A stretch of 64,000 nt of DNA from the NCBI RefSeq assembly GCF_007018905.1, contig NZ_CP041402.1, forward strand, positions 3,522,001 through 3,586,000, in the 5' to 3' direction. The stretch comes from Tardiphaga sp. vice304 (GTDB lineage Bacteria > Pseudomonadota > Alphaproteobacteria > Rhizobiales > Xanthobacteraceae). Position numbers and translations under genes: made by a program. How positions within the stretch are numbered: the stretch's first letter is position 1; the number at the start of each line of letters is the position of its first letter. Below, piece by piece: positions 51,201 through 61,148 of the stretch. The notes under the pieces were generated by a model. The model did no database searches, had not been told where the DNA came from, and worked only from the letters and a program-made list of their open reading frames with translations.

Positions 51201-51229
51201 AAGCCCCGGCTGTTCCGCAGCCGGGGCTT
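51201..51229 (+). terminator. Intrinsic terminator
   Basis: AAGCCCCGGCT (51201-51211) pairs with AGCCGGGGCTT (51219-51229) and is followed by TTCG. Confidence 0.9.
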
Positions 51230-51365
51230 TTCGTTGTGCCGCTCTGCGCATCGCAGCCCGGCGGATTTGCGCGTTGCCAAACCACCTGCGGTCGCCGATA
51301 CAACGTGCCCTTTCATGACGTTGACATTGCCGACCTTAGCAATGCAGCAACCGGTTTTCCGAACG

Positions 51366-52244
51366 ATGGATCGCACGCCTTCCAAATCGCGCGCCGCACT
51401 GTGGATGTCGGGGTGGCTGATCCTGATGCTGTTCGTCGCCGTGGCCGGGCGCGAGACGCTGCGCGAACTCAATGTCTTTCAGGTGATGGAAATCCGCTCG
51501 GTGCTGGGCCTGCTGATGCTAGTGCCGATCCTGCATTTCAACGGCGGGCTCGGGACGTTGAGAACCGCGCGGCCGTTCAGCCATATCACCCGTAACCTGG
51601 TTCACTACGCCGCCCAGATCGGCTGGTTCTTCGCCCTGACCCTGATTCCGCTGAGCCAGCTGGTCTCGATCGAATTCACCATGCCGATCTGGATCGCCTT
51701 GATGGCGGCGTTCTTTCTCGGCGAGCGGATGACGGCCGCCAAGATCGCCGCGATCGTCCTCGGCCTGATCGGCGTCGTCGTGATCGTTCGCCCCACCGCC
51801 GGCGCGATCAATATCGGGCAGATGGTGGCGCTCGCCGCCGCCTTCGGTTTCGGCATCTCGATCACCCTGACCAAATCGCTGACGCGCACGGATTCGACGC
51901 TCACCATCGTGCTCTGGATGATCATCGTGCAGTCCACCGCCGGATTGTTGCCGGCGCTGCATGTCTGGCAATGGCCGACGCCCTATGCCTGGATGTGGCT
52001 GATGATCATCGCGTTCTGCGGCACGTTCTCGCACTTCTGCATGGCACGCGCGATGCTCTATGCGGATGCGACCGTGGTGGTGCCGATGGATTTCCTGCGG
52101 GTGCCGCTCAGCGCGACGATCGGCTGGCTGCTGTATGCCGAACGGCTCGACATCTACACCGTGCTGGGCGCGGTGCTGATCCTGGCCGGCAACCTGCTCA
52201 ACCTGCGCAGCGCCGACCCCGCCCCTGTCCGCAGCGCGACCTGA
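51366..52244 (+). CDS. EamA-family (drug/metabolite) transporter
   Basis: 292 aa from the ATG at 51366; in-frame ATGs at 51315 and 51342 are equally weak. About ten membrane segments form two EamA repeats. Typical features are the RSVLGLLMLVPIL early helix, SIEFTMPIWIALMAAFFLGERMTAAK and the second-repeat PLSATIGWLLYAERLDI. The substrate cannot be read from the sequence. It is convergent with the small gene at 52263. Confidence 0.88.
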   Translation: MDRTPSKSRAALWMSGWLILMLFVAVAGRETLRELNVFQVMEIRSVLGLLMLVPILHFNGGLGTLRTARPFSHITRNLVHYAAQIGWFFALTLIPLSQLVSIEFTMPIWIALMAAFFLGERMTAAKIAAIVLGLIGVVVIVRPTAGAINIGQMVALAAAFGFGISITLTKSLTRTDSTLTIVLWMIIVQSTAGLLPALHVWQWPTPYAWMWLMIIAFCGTFSHFCMARAMLYADATVVVPMDFLRVPLSATIGWLLYAERLDIYTVLGAVLILAGNLLNLRSADPAPVRSAT

Positions 52245-52262
52245 CCGGTCGCGCCAGGCCGG

Positions 52263-52502
52263 CTATTTGCCAGCCACCTTGCGCAGCGCGTCGTTAATGC
52301 GGTCCTGCCAACCCGGGCCGTCTTGCTGGAAGTGCTCGAGCACATCCTGATCGATCCGCAGCGAGACCAGTTCGCGCACACCGGGAACCGCCGGTTTCGC
52401 AACCGGCTCCTCCACGGGCCTCGTGGTGGTCTGCTTGAACGCCGCCTCTGCCTCGCTGCGGGCGTCCTGTTGCGTGCGGGGGCGACGTGGGGTCTGGGCC
52501 AT
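52263..52502 (-). CDS. BrnA-like antitoxin without a neighbouring toxin
   Basis: 79 aa. The N-terminal half is polar. The C-terminal end VSLRIDQDVLEHFQQDG, then GWQDRINDALRKVA, is the DUF4415/BrnA ribbon-helix-helix pattern. BrnA antitoxins normally neutralise and autoregulate with a BrnT toxin encoded just upstream. Here the upstream gene is cysK, and no BrnT-like ORF is present on either side. Confidence 0.75.
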   Translation of the reverse strand: MAQTPRRPRTQQDARSEAEAAFKQTTTRPVEEPVAKPAVPGVRELVSLRIDQDVLEHFQQDGPGWQDRINDALRKVAGK

Positions 52503-52507
52503 CTCGA

Positions 52508-53482
<975 letters not shown>

Positions 53483-53698
53483 GATGAGTCTCCTGAGCGG
53501 GTTTGTGCGCTGCGACGGCGAGGATGAACTAACCGTGATGCGTCGAGCAAAGCCGCCATACCAAGCACTTCGCTGCATCGCAAAACATGATCGAAATCAA
53601 AAATCGTAAAACCAACGCATTTGTGTTGCGACAAGGTCAAACAAATCAGCTTAAACTCGCTAATGATAGATGATGAAGTCAACGCCGAGGAGGTCACG

Positions 53699-53911
53699 AT
53701 GCCAGCACTTGCTGCCCGTTCGACCAAGCCGTCTCATCCCTTCCCGCGCGGCAGCGAGTTGCCGACCTGCACGGTCTGTGCCGATACCATGATCGCCGCC
53801 GAAGCCTCCGCCTTCGTGACCGACGATGTGGTGAGCTACCTCTGGACCTGCGATACCTGCGGCTACGGGTTCGTGACCAAGCACGCGGTAAAGAAGATCG
53901 TCTGCAACTAA
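53699..53911 (+). CDS. Small zinc-ribbon protein
   Basis: 70 aa from the ATG at 53699, with GGAGG upstream. CTVCADTM and CDTCGYGFV supply a four-cysteine ribbon, followed by a basic KHAVKKIVCN. No family is recalled. It diverges from cysK with about 215 bases between. Confidence 0.68.
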   Translation: MPALAARSTKPSHPFPRGSELPTCTVCADTMIAAEASAFVTDDVVSYLWTCDTCGYGFVTKHAVKKIVCN

Positions 53912-54124
53912 TCTGAAGATCACATCGTCAGGTGATCGCCGCCCGGCGATCGATGATGACGTCCGGCAAGCGGCCTTCCGGGGCACACGGTCGTTTGCGT
54001 CATAAGCCCTTGCGAAACGCCCCCCTTTGTTCGGTTGCCCTGACGATCGGTACTCCCTGTCAAACCGAAGGCCGGTCGTGTCGCCATTCGGACTAAGCTT
54101 CAACGGGCAGCGAATGTCGGCTGG

Positions 54125-55192
54125 TTACTGCGAACCGAGTTCAACCTCGATTTCGCGCGCCGTCTCGCGCGCACTTCGAGTGACCCCGATCAGCGTCGCC
54201 GAGGCGAAGCCGGTCCAGTCGCCATAGCCGACCAGCCACAGCCGCGGTTCGGCCACCGACCGCGTAGCTGCGACAACAACCCTGCCATCGCTTCCGACGA
54301 TATTCAGAGGCCGCAAATGTTCGAGCGCGGGCGCAAAGCCCGTGCACCAGATCACCGCATCGACATGGCTTTCCGTGCCGTCTTCCCAGACCACCCCCGA
54401 CGCGGTGAAGCGGACGAACGGTCTCACCGAGGTGAGGATCCCTCTCGCCCTCGCCTCCTTCACCGCCGGGATCATGACGACGTCGCCGAGGCCGCCGACC
54501 GGCGCCGCCGCTCCACCGCCCTGCAAGGCCTCCCATTTGGCGGTCGCCCGCGCGAACAGAACCCGGCCGTCCACGTCGTCCGCAAGAAACGTCGGCTCGC
54601 GCAGCGTCACCCAAATCGCCTTGGCCACCTTTGACACTTCGGCGAGGATCTGAGCGCCGCTGTTGCCGCCGCCCACGATCAACACGCGTTGACCCGCAAA
54701 GTTCTGCGGATCCTTGTAGTCAGCGGAATGGAGCTGCGTTCCCCCGAACAGCGCCTGATTGGGATAGTCCGGGATGAACGGTGCCCGCCACGTTCCGGTC
54801 GCGCTCACGACGGCGCGCGCGGTCCATTCGCCGCGGTCGGTTTCCACGCTCAAATGATCCGGCGTCGAATGCACGGCCGTCACCTGGACCGGGCGTTCGA
54901 CCGGCAATTGGTAGCGCTCTTCATATTGCGAGAGATAGGCAACCACTTCTTCACGTTGGGGATAGACGTGATCGCCTGCCGGCATCGGCCAGCCGGGTAG
55001 CGAACTCCACTGCGCGGGCGAAAACAGCGTCAGCGAAGACCATGCATGGGTCCACGCGCCACCGGGGCCGTCTTCACCATCGAGGATGGAAAATGACAAT
55101 CCGCTGCGCCTCAGGAAGTATCCCACCGCCAGGCCCGCCTGCCCGCCGCCGATAATCAGGACGTCGCGTTGCCGGCTCTGGTGCTGTGTCAT
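54125..55192 (-). CDS. arsO: ArsO-like flavin-containing monooxygenase
   Basis: 355 aa. FAD-binding [20 protein letters not shown] at the N terminus and the second nucleotide motif [16 protein letters not shown] around residue 170 are intact. [20 protein letters not shown] is characteristic of ArsO-type enzymes as I recall. The ars cluster context (87 bases downstream of arsB, same strand) supports the assignment. The exact arsenical substrate is not established. Confidence 0.72.
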   Translation of the reverse strand: MTQHQSRQRDVLIIGGGQAGLAVGYFLRRSGLSFSILDGEDGPGGAWTHAWSSLTLFSPAQWSSLPGWPMPAGDHVYPQREEVVAYLSQYEERYQLPVERPVQVTAVHSTPDHLSVETDRGEWTARAVVSATGTWRAPFIPDYPNQALFGGTQLHSADYKDPQNFAGQRVLIVGGGNSGAQILAEVSKVAKAIWVTLREPTFLADDVDGRVLFARATAKWEALQGGGAAAPVGGLGDVVMIPAVKEARARGILTSVRPFVRFTASGVVWEDGTESHVDAVIWCTGFAPALEHLRPLNIVGSDGRVVVAATRSVAEPRLWLVGYGDWTGFASATLIGVTRSARETAREIEVELGSQ

Positions 55193-55279
55193 TGATGTCT
55201 ACCAAGGGAATGGCCGTTGCTGGAGTGAGCGCCTGACGTAACGAGTCCCGCCATTTGTTCACCTTGCGCCGCGCGCGCG

Positions 55280-56569
55280 TTACGGCGCTACGGTCAGCCT
55301 GATCGCCAACGCCGCGAGCGTCACCAGCAGGACGGGAAGCGTCAGCACTACTCCGACCTTGAAGTAGTATCCCCATCCGATCTTGACACCCTTCTTCGCC
55401 AGAACGTGAAGCCATAGCAGCGTGGCCAGCGACCCGATCGGCGTGATCTTGGGCCCGAGGTCGCTGCCGATGACGTTGGCATAGATCATCGCCTCCTTCA
55501 CCAGTCCCGTCGCCTTCGAGGCGTCGATCGATAGCGCGCCCACCAGCACGGTCGGCATGTTGTTCATGACCGAGGACAGCAAGGCGGTGAGAATGCCGGT
55601 ACCGAATGCGGCACCCCAGACGCCGCCTTCCGCAAACCGGTCCAGCACGCCGGCGAGATAGGCCGTCAACCCGGCATTGCGAAGCCCGTAGACGACGAGA
55701 TACATGCCGAGAGAAAAGATCACGACCTGCCACGGTGCATCGCGCAGCACCTTCTTCGTGCTGATGACGTGGCCACGGGCGGCGATCACCAGAAGCAGCA
55801 CGGCGCCACTCGTCGCCACCACGCTGACGGGCACGCCGATCGGCTCCAGTCCGAAGAAGCCGAGCAGCAGAAGACCGAGCACGACCCAGCCGGCCCGGAA
55901 CGTGGCCCGGTCACGGACGGCGTCCGCCGGGATGCGAAGCTGCGCCACATCATAGCTGGCAGGAATGTCGCGCCGGAAGAACAACAGCAGCACTGCCAGC
56001 GTGGCGGCGATCGACGCGATGTCCACCGGCACCATCACGGCGGCGTAGCGACCGAATCCGATCTTGAAGAAGTCGGCCGAGACGATGTTGACCAGATTGG
56101 AAACCACTAACGGAAGGCTGGCGGTATCGGCGATGAAGCCCGCGGCCATCACGAAAGCCAGCGTGGACCTGTCGCTATAGCCGAGCGCCAGCAGCATCGC
56201 GATCACGATCGGGGTCAGGATCAGGGCCGCGCCGTCATTGGCGAACAGCGCCGACACGGCGGCCCCCAGCAGCACGAACAGCACGAACAGCTTGCGGCCG
56301 CGGCCGCCGCCCCACCGCGCGACATGCAGGGCGGCCCATTCGAAGAACCCGGCCTCGTCCAGCAGCAGGCTGATGATGATGATCGCGACGAAGGTCGCGG
56401 TCGCGTTCCAGACGATGTGCCAGACGACGGGAATATCGCCCAGCGACACGACGCCGGTCAGCAAGGCGATCGCCGCACCCGCCGCCGCGCTCCAGCCGAT
56501 ACCCAATCCTCTGGGCTGCCAGATCACCAGACCGATGGTTGCAAGGAAGATGACGAGAGCCGCAATCAT
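55280..56569 (-). CDS. arsB: ArsB-type arsenite efflux permease
   Basis: 429 aa, with about eleven membrane segments. Conserved family pieces are [60 protein letters not shown] and [19 protein letters not shown]. It exports arsenite or antimonite, alone or with ArsA. The start overlaps the arsR stop by 4 bases, so translation is coupled. Confidence 0.95.
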   Translation of the reverse strand: MIAALVIFLATIGLVIWQPRGLGIGWSAAAGAAIALLTGVVSLGDIPVVWHIVWNATATFVAIIIISLLLDEAGFFEWAALHVARWGGGRGRKLFVLFVLLGAAVSALFANDGAALILTPIVIAMLLALGYSDRSTLAFVMAAGFIADTASLPLVVSNLVNIVSADFFKIGFGRYAAVMVPVDIASIAATLAVLLLFFRRDIPASYDVAQLRIPADAVRDRATFRAGWVVLGLLLLGFFGLEPIGVPVSVVATSGAVLLLVIAARGHVISTKKVLRDAPWQVVIFSLGMYLVVYGLRNAGLTAYLAGVLDRFAEGGVWGAAFGTGILTALLSSVMNNMPTVLVGALSIDASKATGLVKEAMIYANVIGSDLGPKITPIGSLATLLWLHVLAKKGVKIGWGYYFKVGVVLTLPVLLVTLAALAIRLTVAP

Positions 56570-56898
56570 CGGGCAGCCGCGCCGCCGGGCACCCGCAACA
56601 GGCCGAGGAACTGCCGCAACGGCTGAAGCGCTTCGACGTTGAGCGAATAGCACACCCGGGGCCGTTCGATCTCGCCGACGATGATGCCGGCGGCCTTGAG
56701 TATCCGCAGATGTTCCGACGTGGTGGACTGCGCCAGCCCGATCTCTTCGACGATATCGCAGCCGACACAGGTATCGCGTCGGGCGAGCAGTTGCAGGATG
56801 GCGATGCGCGCCGGGTGCGAAAGCGCTTTCGCCACCGCCGCAAGCGCTGCGTTTTCATCGAGGGCCGGCTCGCTCCGGACACGCGCGGCGATCATCAT
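56566..56898 (-). CDS. arsR: ArsR-family arsenic-responsive repressor
   Basis: 110 aa. A winged-helix domain with [16 protein letters not shown] and [17 protein letters not shown] contains a cysteine pair (TCVGCDI) at the place where arsenite-sensing ArsR proteins bind metal. It should repress the divergent promoters at the palindrome 56909-56933 until arsenite is present. First gene of the minus-strand ars operon. Confidence 0.93.
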   Translation of the reverse strand: MMIAARVRSEPALDENAALAAVAKALSHPARIAILQLLARRDTCVGCDIVEEIGLAQSTTSEHLRILKAAGIIVGEIERPRVCYSLNVEALQPLRQFLGLLRVPGGAAAR

Positions 56899-56908
56899 GC
56901 AAAGCCCC

Positions 56909-56933
56909 TATCGTTAATCGTCGATAAACGATA
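56909..56933. promoter_or_regulatory. Probable ArsR operator palindrome
   Basis: TATCGTTAATCG (56909-56920), a central T, then CGATAAACGATA (56922-56933). The halves are inverted repeats with one mismatch in 12. The site lies between arsR and arsC, 11 bases ahead of arsR, where it can block both divergent promoters. Confidence 0.82.
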
Positions 56934-57059
56934 TATAGCTTCTCGGAACGATGCAACCGCCTTGACGCCATCGCCGCGGGCGCGACGCGGAAGCCTTGAA
57001 ACCTTTACTGCTGATCACCTATTCGAGCTGACATCTTGCCACCATCCGGAGGTTCATCG

Positions 57060-57464
57060 ATGACCGTTACGATCTATCATAACCCCGCCTGCGAAACCTC
57101 CCGCAACACGCTGGCGATGATCCGGCAGAGCGGCATCGAGCCCGAGGTGATCGAATATCTCAAGACCCCGCCATCCCGGGAAAAGCTTCACGACCTCATC
57201 GCCGCGATGGGCATCTCGGTTCGCAGCCTTCTGCGCGAAAAGGGAACGCCCTATGCAGAGCTGGGACTGGATGACCCGCAACGCAGCGACGATCAACTGA
57301 TCGATGCCATGCTTGCCCATCCGATTCTGATCAACCGGCCGATCGTCGTCACGCCGCTCGGCGTCCGGCTGTGCCGGCCGTCCGAACAGGTGCTAGCCAT
57401 CCTGCCGAACCCGCATATCGGGCGGTTCACGAAAGAAGACGGTGAGATCGTCGATGCTGCGTGA
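57060..57464 (+). CDS. arsC: Glutaredoxin-type arsenate reductase
   Basis: 134 aa from the ATG at 57060. The catalytic Cys is C11 in [11 protein letters not shown], and the conserved RLCRPSE Arg is present near the end. It reduces arsenate to arsenite using glutathione and glutaredoxin, and ArsB then exports it. It begins the plus-strand half of the divergent ars cluster. Its 3' end overlaps arsH. Confidence 0.95.
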   Translation: MTVTIYHNPACETSRNTLAMIRQSGIEPEVIEYLKTPPSREKLHDLIAAMGISVRSLLREKGTPYAELGLDDPQRSDDQLIDAMLAHPILINRPIVVTPLGVRLCRPSEQVLAILPNPHIGRFTKEDGEIVDAA

Positions 57465-58170
57465 CCTGCCGAACATCGATCCCGCCGCCTTCCAACCGGC
57501 CGATTCCAGCCTGTTGCAGCAGGCGCCTGTCGTTGGCCACCGACCGCGGATCCTGCTGCTATACGGGTCGCTGCGCGCGCGGTCGTTCAGCCGTTTCGCC
57601 GTCGAGGAAACCGCCCGCCTGCTGCAAGCCTTCGGCGCCGAGACCCGGATCTTCGATCCGTCCGGTCTGCCTCTTGCCGACGACGCGCCGGCGACGCATC
57701 CGAAAGTGGAGCAACTGCGTGAGCTGTCGGCGTGGTCGGAGGGGCACGTCTGGTGCAGCCCCGAACGCCACGGCGCCATGACCGGCATCATGAAAACCCA
57801 GATCGACTGGATTCCGCTCTCGATCGGCGCGGTCCGGCCGACCCAGGGCAAGACGCTGGCGGTGATGCAGGTCAGCGGCGGATCGCAATCCTTCAACGCC
57901 GTGAACCAGCTTCGCGTTTTGGGACGCTGGATGCGGATGATCACGATCCCGAACCAGTCGTCGGTGGCCAAGGCCTATGAGCAGTTCGACGACGCCGGGC
58001 GAATGAAACCGTCGCCCTATTATGACCGCATCGTCGACGTCGCCGAGGAGCTGGTGAAATTCACCTTGCTGACGCGCGGAGCCTCGGCGCATCTGACGGA
58101 CCGCTACAGCGAACGCAAGGAGACCGCCGATAAACTGGCCGACAGGCTGCGGCTGAACGAGGCGCTGTGA
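57454..58170 (+). CDS. arsH: Arsenical resistance flavoprotein ArsH
   Basis: 238 aa from the ATG at 57454, overlapping arsC by 11 bases; a GTG at 57442 is possible. The FMN-binding [36 protein letters not shown] and [18 protein letters not shown] are conserved. ArsH oxidises trivalent organoarsenicals and has NADPH:FMN reductase activity. Last gene of the plus-strand ars operon. Confidence 0.95.
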   Translation: MLRDLPNIDPAAFQPADSSLLQQAPVVGHRPRILLLYGSLRARSFSRFAVEETARLLQAFGAETRIFDPSGLPLADDAPATHPKVEQLRELSAWSEGHVWCSPERHGAMTGIMKTQIDWIPLSIGAVRPTQGKTLAVMQVSGGSQSFNAVNQLRVLGRWMRMITIPNQSSVAKAYEQFDDAGRMKPSPYYDRIVDVAEELVKFTLLTRGASAHLTDRYSERKETADKLADRLRLNEAL

Positions 58171-58255
58171 GGATAGCAGGCCCGGGACCTGACATGAACA
58201 CAGAGCGACAGGCCGGCTTGAAAGGTTTCCGGCTTTGCCGCGACGGCGCTCCGCA

Positions 58256-59008
58256 TCAGCCGCGGTCCGCGCCATCCCTTAGTTCGGGAAATATCTGCCG
58301 GTCCTGCAGCAGGACTTCCGCCGTCCGACTATAATGCGCCGTGAGCATCGCCACCGCGGCGTCTGCATCCTTGCTCAACACGGCATCCATGATCGCCTGG
58401 TGTTCGTCGGCCACTTGTCGCGACGAAAACACCTTGCGGATCGACAGCCGCCGATAGCGATAGAGCTGGTCGGCAAGCTGGCCGCAGAACGCGATCAGGG
58501 ACTGCGAACCGCAATTGCCGATCAGCGCCTTGTGATAGGCGCGGTGCAGGCGCTCCCATTCCGGATTGTCTTCGAACTGCTCGGCGTTGAGCGAACGCGG
58601 CGACCGGCTGAGGCGATGCTGCGCCAGAAGCAGCTGCTCCTCCCATTGCGGCGTCGATGCCGCCATGGATTCCCGTAACGCCAGGCTTTCGACCCAGCAC
58701 CGCGTCTTGGTCAGCTCCGCCAATTCGCTGCGGCTGATCGCGGCGACATAAAAGCCACGCTGCTCGCGCCCCTCGACCAGGCCATCAGCCGTCAGCCGGT
58801 TGAGCGCCTCGCGCAGCGGGGTCTGCCCGGTCTGATAGAGGTCGGTCAGGAAACGCATCTGCAGTTTACGGCCGGGTTCGAGCCGGCCCGACAGCAGGTC
58901 TTCGCGCAGGCGGTCGTAGACCGTGCTCGCTTGGGTGGATGGTGCCCCCGACACCAGGCGCAATGCTGAAACCTTCTCCACGCCAATTTTCCTCGATATC
59001 AGCCCCAT
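58256..59008 (-). CDS. GntR-family regulator with FCD domain
   Basis: 250 aa. A winged-helix N-terminal domain (STVYDRLREDLLSGRLEPG, TPLREALNRLTADGLV) is followed by an FCD all-helical effector domain (about residues 95-225) with LHRAYHKALIGN and VADEHQAIMDAVL. FCD regulators usually sense carboxylic acids. It diverges from the amidohydrolase gene across about 180 bases and probably controls the catabolic cluster. Confidence 0.92.
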   Translation of the reverse strand: MGLISRKIGVEKVSALRLVSGAPSTQASTVYDRLREDLLSGRLEPGRKLQMRFLTDLYQTGQTPLREALNRLTADGLVEGREQRGFYVAAISRSELAELTKTRCWVESLALRESMAASTPQWEEQLLLAQHRLSRSPRSLNAEQFEDNPEWERLHRAYHKALIGNCGSQSLIAFCGQLADQLYRYRRLSIRKVFSSRQVADEHQAIMDAVLSKDADAAVAMLTAHYSRTAEVLLQDRQIFPELRDGADRG

Positions 59009-59015
59009 CCGCCGT

Positions 59016-59083
59016 TATTTCTATACACATACCGAAGCCAACCTAAAATTTATAAATTATGGTTGCGTTGGCGTATTTCTATA
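59016..59083. promoter_or_regulatory. Candidate operator region between GntR gene and catabolic operon
   Basis: TATTTCTATA occurs as a direct repeat at 59016-59025 and 59074-59083, 58 bases apart. Between them is the perfect 12-bp palindrome AATTTATAAATT (59047-59058). This AT-rich block stands out in a GC-rich genome and is well placed for regulator and RNA polymerase binding. Confidence 0.55.
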
Positions 59084-59187
59084 GGTTACTGGTCGGCAAC
59101 ATCAAAGACTACGTTGGGGATGACAATGCCGGGTGAGGTGCAAGCCAGCGAAGGAACCGCCGCTACCCGCGGCCGGCGTCGTTCGTC

Positions 59188-60219
59188 ATGAGCATCCTGT
59201 CCCCCTGCACTTGCGGGATCGACGTTCACGCGCATGTCGTCCCGGCGTCGTTCCCCTCCTACATGGGCGCGGCAGTGCCCGCCGGTTGGCCGTCGATGGC
59301 CGAGGCGAAGCCGTGCCACAAGCATGTCATGATGGCCGGGCGCATCTACCGCACGGTATCGGACCGCTGCTGGGATGTCGGCAAGCGTGTCGCCGACATG
59401 GCGGAGATGGGACTGGGTCGGCAGGCGATTTCGCCCATGCCGGAGCTGTTGTCGTACTGGATGGAGCCGGCCGCGGCGAATGATCTGCTGCGCTACATCA
59501 ACGACCAGATCGCCGAGATGGTGTCGCATTCCGGCGGCCGGCTGACCGGCCTCGGCGCCGTCCCGCTACAGGACATCGATCTCGCAATCGCCGAACTGCA
59601 CCGGCTGAAGCACGGTCTCGGCTTCGCCGGCATCGAGATCGGCAGCAACATCAATGGCAAGCCGGTAGGCGCGCCGGAGTTCGACGGCTTCTTCGCCGAA
59701 GTCGAGAAGCTCGACATGGCGGTGTTCGTGCATGCGCTGCGTCCCGCCGGCATGGACCGACTGGTCGGACCTGCGCAATTGCAGCAGGTGCTGGCCTACC
59801 CCACCGACATTGGCCTCGCCGCCGCCTCGGTCATCACCTCCAATCTGTTGCTGCGAAGGCCTGGCCTGCGCATCGCCTTCAGCCATGGCGGCGGTACGCT
59901 GGCGTCGCTGCTGCCGCGGCTGCAGGAAGGCTGGCAGGTGTTTCCCGTGCTGCAGGAGAGCGTTCAGGAGGCGCCCGTCGCACAGGCGCGCCGGCTGTAT
60001 TACGACGCGCTGGTCTATGACGATCCGACGCTGCTGCATCTGATCGCGAAGTTCGGCGATACGCAGATCATGCTCGGCACCGACTATCCCTTCGCCTTCC
60101 ATGACCGCACCCCGGTGGCCCGGGCCGCCTCCGCCATTGCCGACGAGGCGACCCGCCGACTGGTCGTGCGCGACAACGCGCGCCGATTCCTCGGCCTCGG
60201 AGAACAGGTTTCGCCATGA
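59188..60219 (+). CDS. ACMSD-type amidohydrolase
   Basis: 343 aa. HxH metal ligands (IDVHAHVVP, H14 and H16), AFSHGGG near the middle and LGTDYPFAF with the metal aspartate are all present. In this family such sites support decarboxylation or hydrolysis of ring-cleavage products, as in aminocarboxymuconate semialdehyde decarboxylase. It is the first gene of the catabolic operon, and its stop overlaps the dioxygenase start by 4 bases. Confidence 0.88.
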   Translation: MSILSPCTCGIDVHAHVVPASFPSYMGAAVPAGWPSMAEAKPCHKHVMMAGRIYRTVSDRCWDVGKRVADMAEMGLGRQAISPMPELLSYWMEPAAANDLLRYINDQIAEMVSHSGGRLTGLGAVPLQDIDLAIAELHRLKHGLGFAGIEIGSNINGKPVGAPEFDGFFAEVEKLDMAVFVHALRPAGMDRLVGPAQLQQVLAYPTDIGLAAASVITSNLLLRRPGLRIAFSHGGGTLASLLPRLQEGWQVFPVLQESVQEAPVAQARRLYYDALVYDDPTLLHLIAKFGDTQIMLGTDYPFAFHDRTPVARAASAIADEATRRLVVRDNARRFLGLGEQVSP

Positions 60220-61109
60220 CCCATTTTCCCGTCACCGCCCTTCGCAGCGTCGATCTCGATACGCCGGACCTGGCGCGGTCCGAAGCCTTCTACACCTCGG
60301 TGTGGGGCCTCGACCTCGTCACGCGCCAGGACGGTGTCAGCTATCTGCGCGCCAGCGGCACCGATCATCATGTCGTCGCCTTGCGCGCAGGCGACGGCCC
60401 CGCGCTGCGTGCAGTCACCTTCCGACTTGAGTCCGACGCGCAGTTTGAAACTATCGCCGCCGCCTGCCGCGAGCATGGCGCGACGCTGCTGTCCGGCCCG
60501 TCAGCCAATCCGGGCCCCGACGGCGGTACGGTCATGACCATTCGCTTGCCGGACGGTGGTGCGCTTCGCTTCGTGCACGGTGACGCGCAACATGTCGCGC
60601 AGCCGGACGGCACGCGGCCGGTGCGGCTTGCCCATGTCAACATCAACAGCACCGACCTCGATAGCCTGGCGGGTTTCTACCAGCGCGCGCTCGGATTTCG
60701 GCTGACCGACCGATCAAAGGCGATGGCCTTCGTGCGCTGCAACGCCGATCACCACGCGATCGTCATCGCCGAAGCACCTGTAAACGGTCTCAATCACGTC
60801 GCCTTCCTGATGCCGGACCTCGAGAGCGTCATGCGCGGCTCCGGCCGCATGATCGACCATGGACATCCGATCGCCTGGGGCGTCGGCCGCCACGGGCCGG
60901 GCGACAACGTGTTTGCCTATTTCATCGATCCCCTCGGCGTCGTCATCGAATACACCGCCGAGGTGCTGCAGGTCGACGACGACTATGTGGTGCGTGGCCC
61001 GTCCGAGTGGCGCTGGCCGCCCGGACGTACCGATCATTGGGGCATTGCCTCGCCCAAGGCCGATTACGTCAAGGCGGCGCAGCTCGCCGTGCCGTTCGCC
61101 GCACAATAA
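60216..61109 (+). CDS. Two-domain extradiol (VOC) dioxygenase
   Basis: 297 aa, the length of type I extradiol dioxygenases. The 2-His-1-Glu iron triad can be assigned to H140 (LAHVNINS), H194 (LNHVAFLM) and E245 (VVIEYTAEV). It should cleave a catechol-like ring next to its hydroxyls. It is followed by the hydroxylase gene after about 40 bases. Confidence 0.9.
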   Translation: MTHFPVTALRSVDLDTPDLARSEAFYTSVWGLDLVTRQDGVSYLRASGTDHHVVALRAGDGPALRAVTFRLESDAQFETIAAACREHGATLLSGPSANPGPDGGTVMTIRLPDGGALRFVHGDAQHVAQPDGTRPVRLAHVNINSTDLDSLAGFYQRALGFRLTDRSKAMAFVRCNADHHAIVIAEAPVNGLNHVAFLMPDLESVMRGSGRMIDHGHPIAWGVGRHGPGDNVFAYFIDPLGVVIEYTAEVLQVDDDYVVRGPSEWRWPPGRTDHWGIASPKADYVKAAQLAVPFAAQ

Positions 61110-61148
61110 ACGCGAGCGCCGCAGCGCCAGATGTACCAGGAGTTATGA

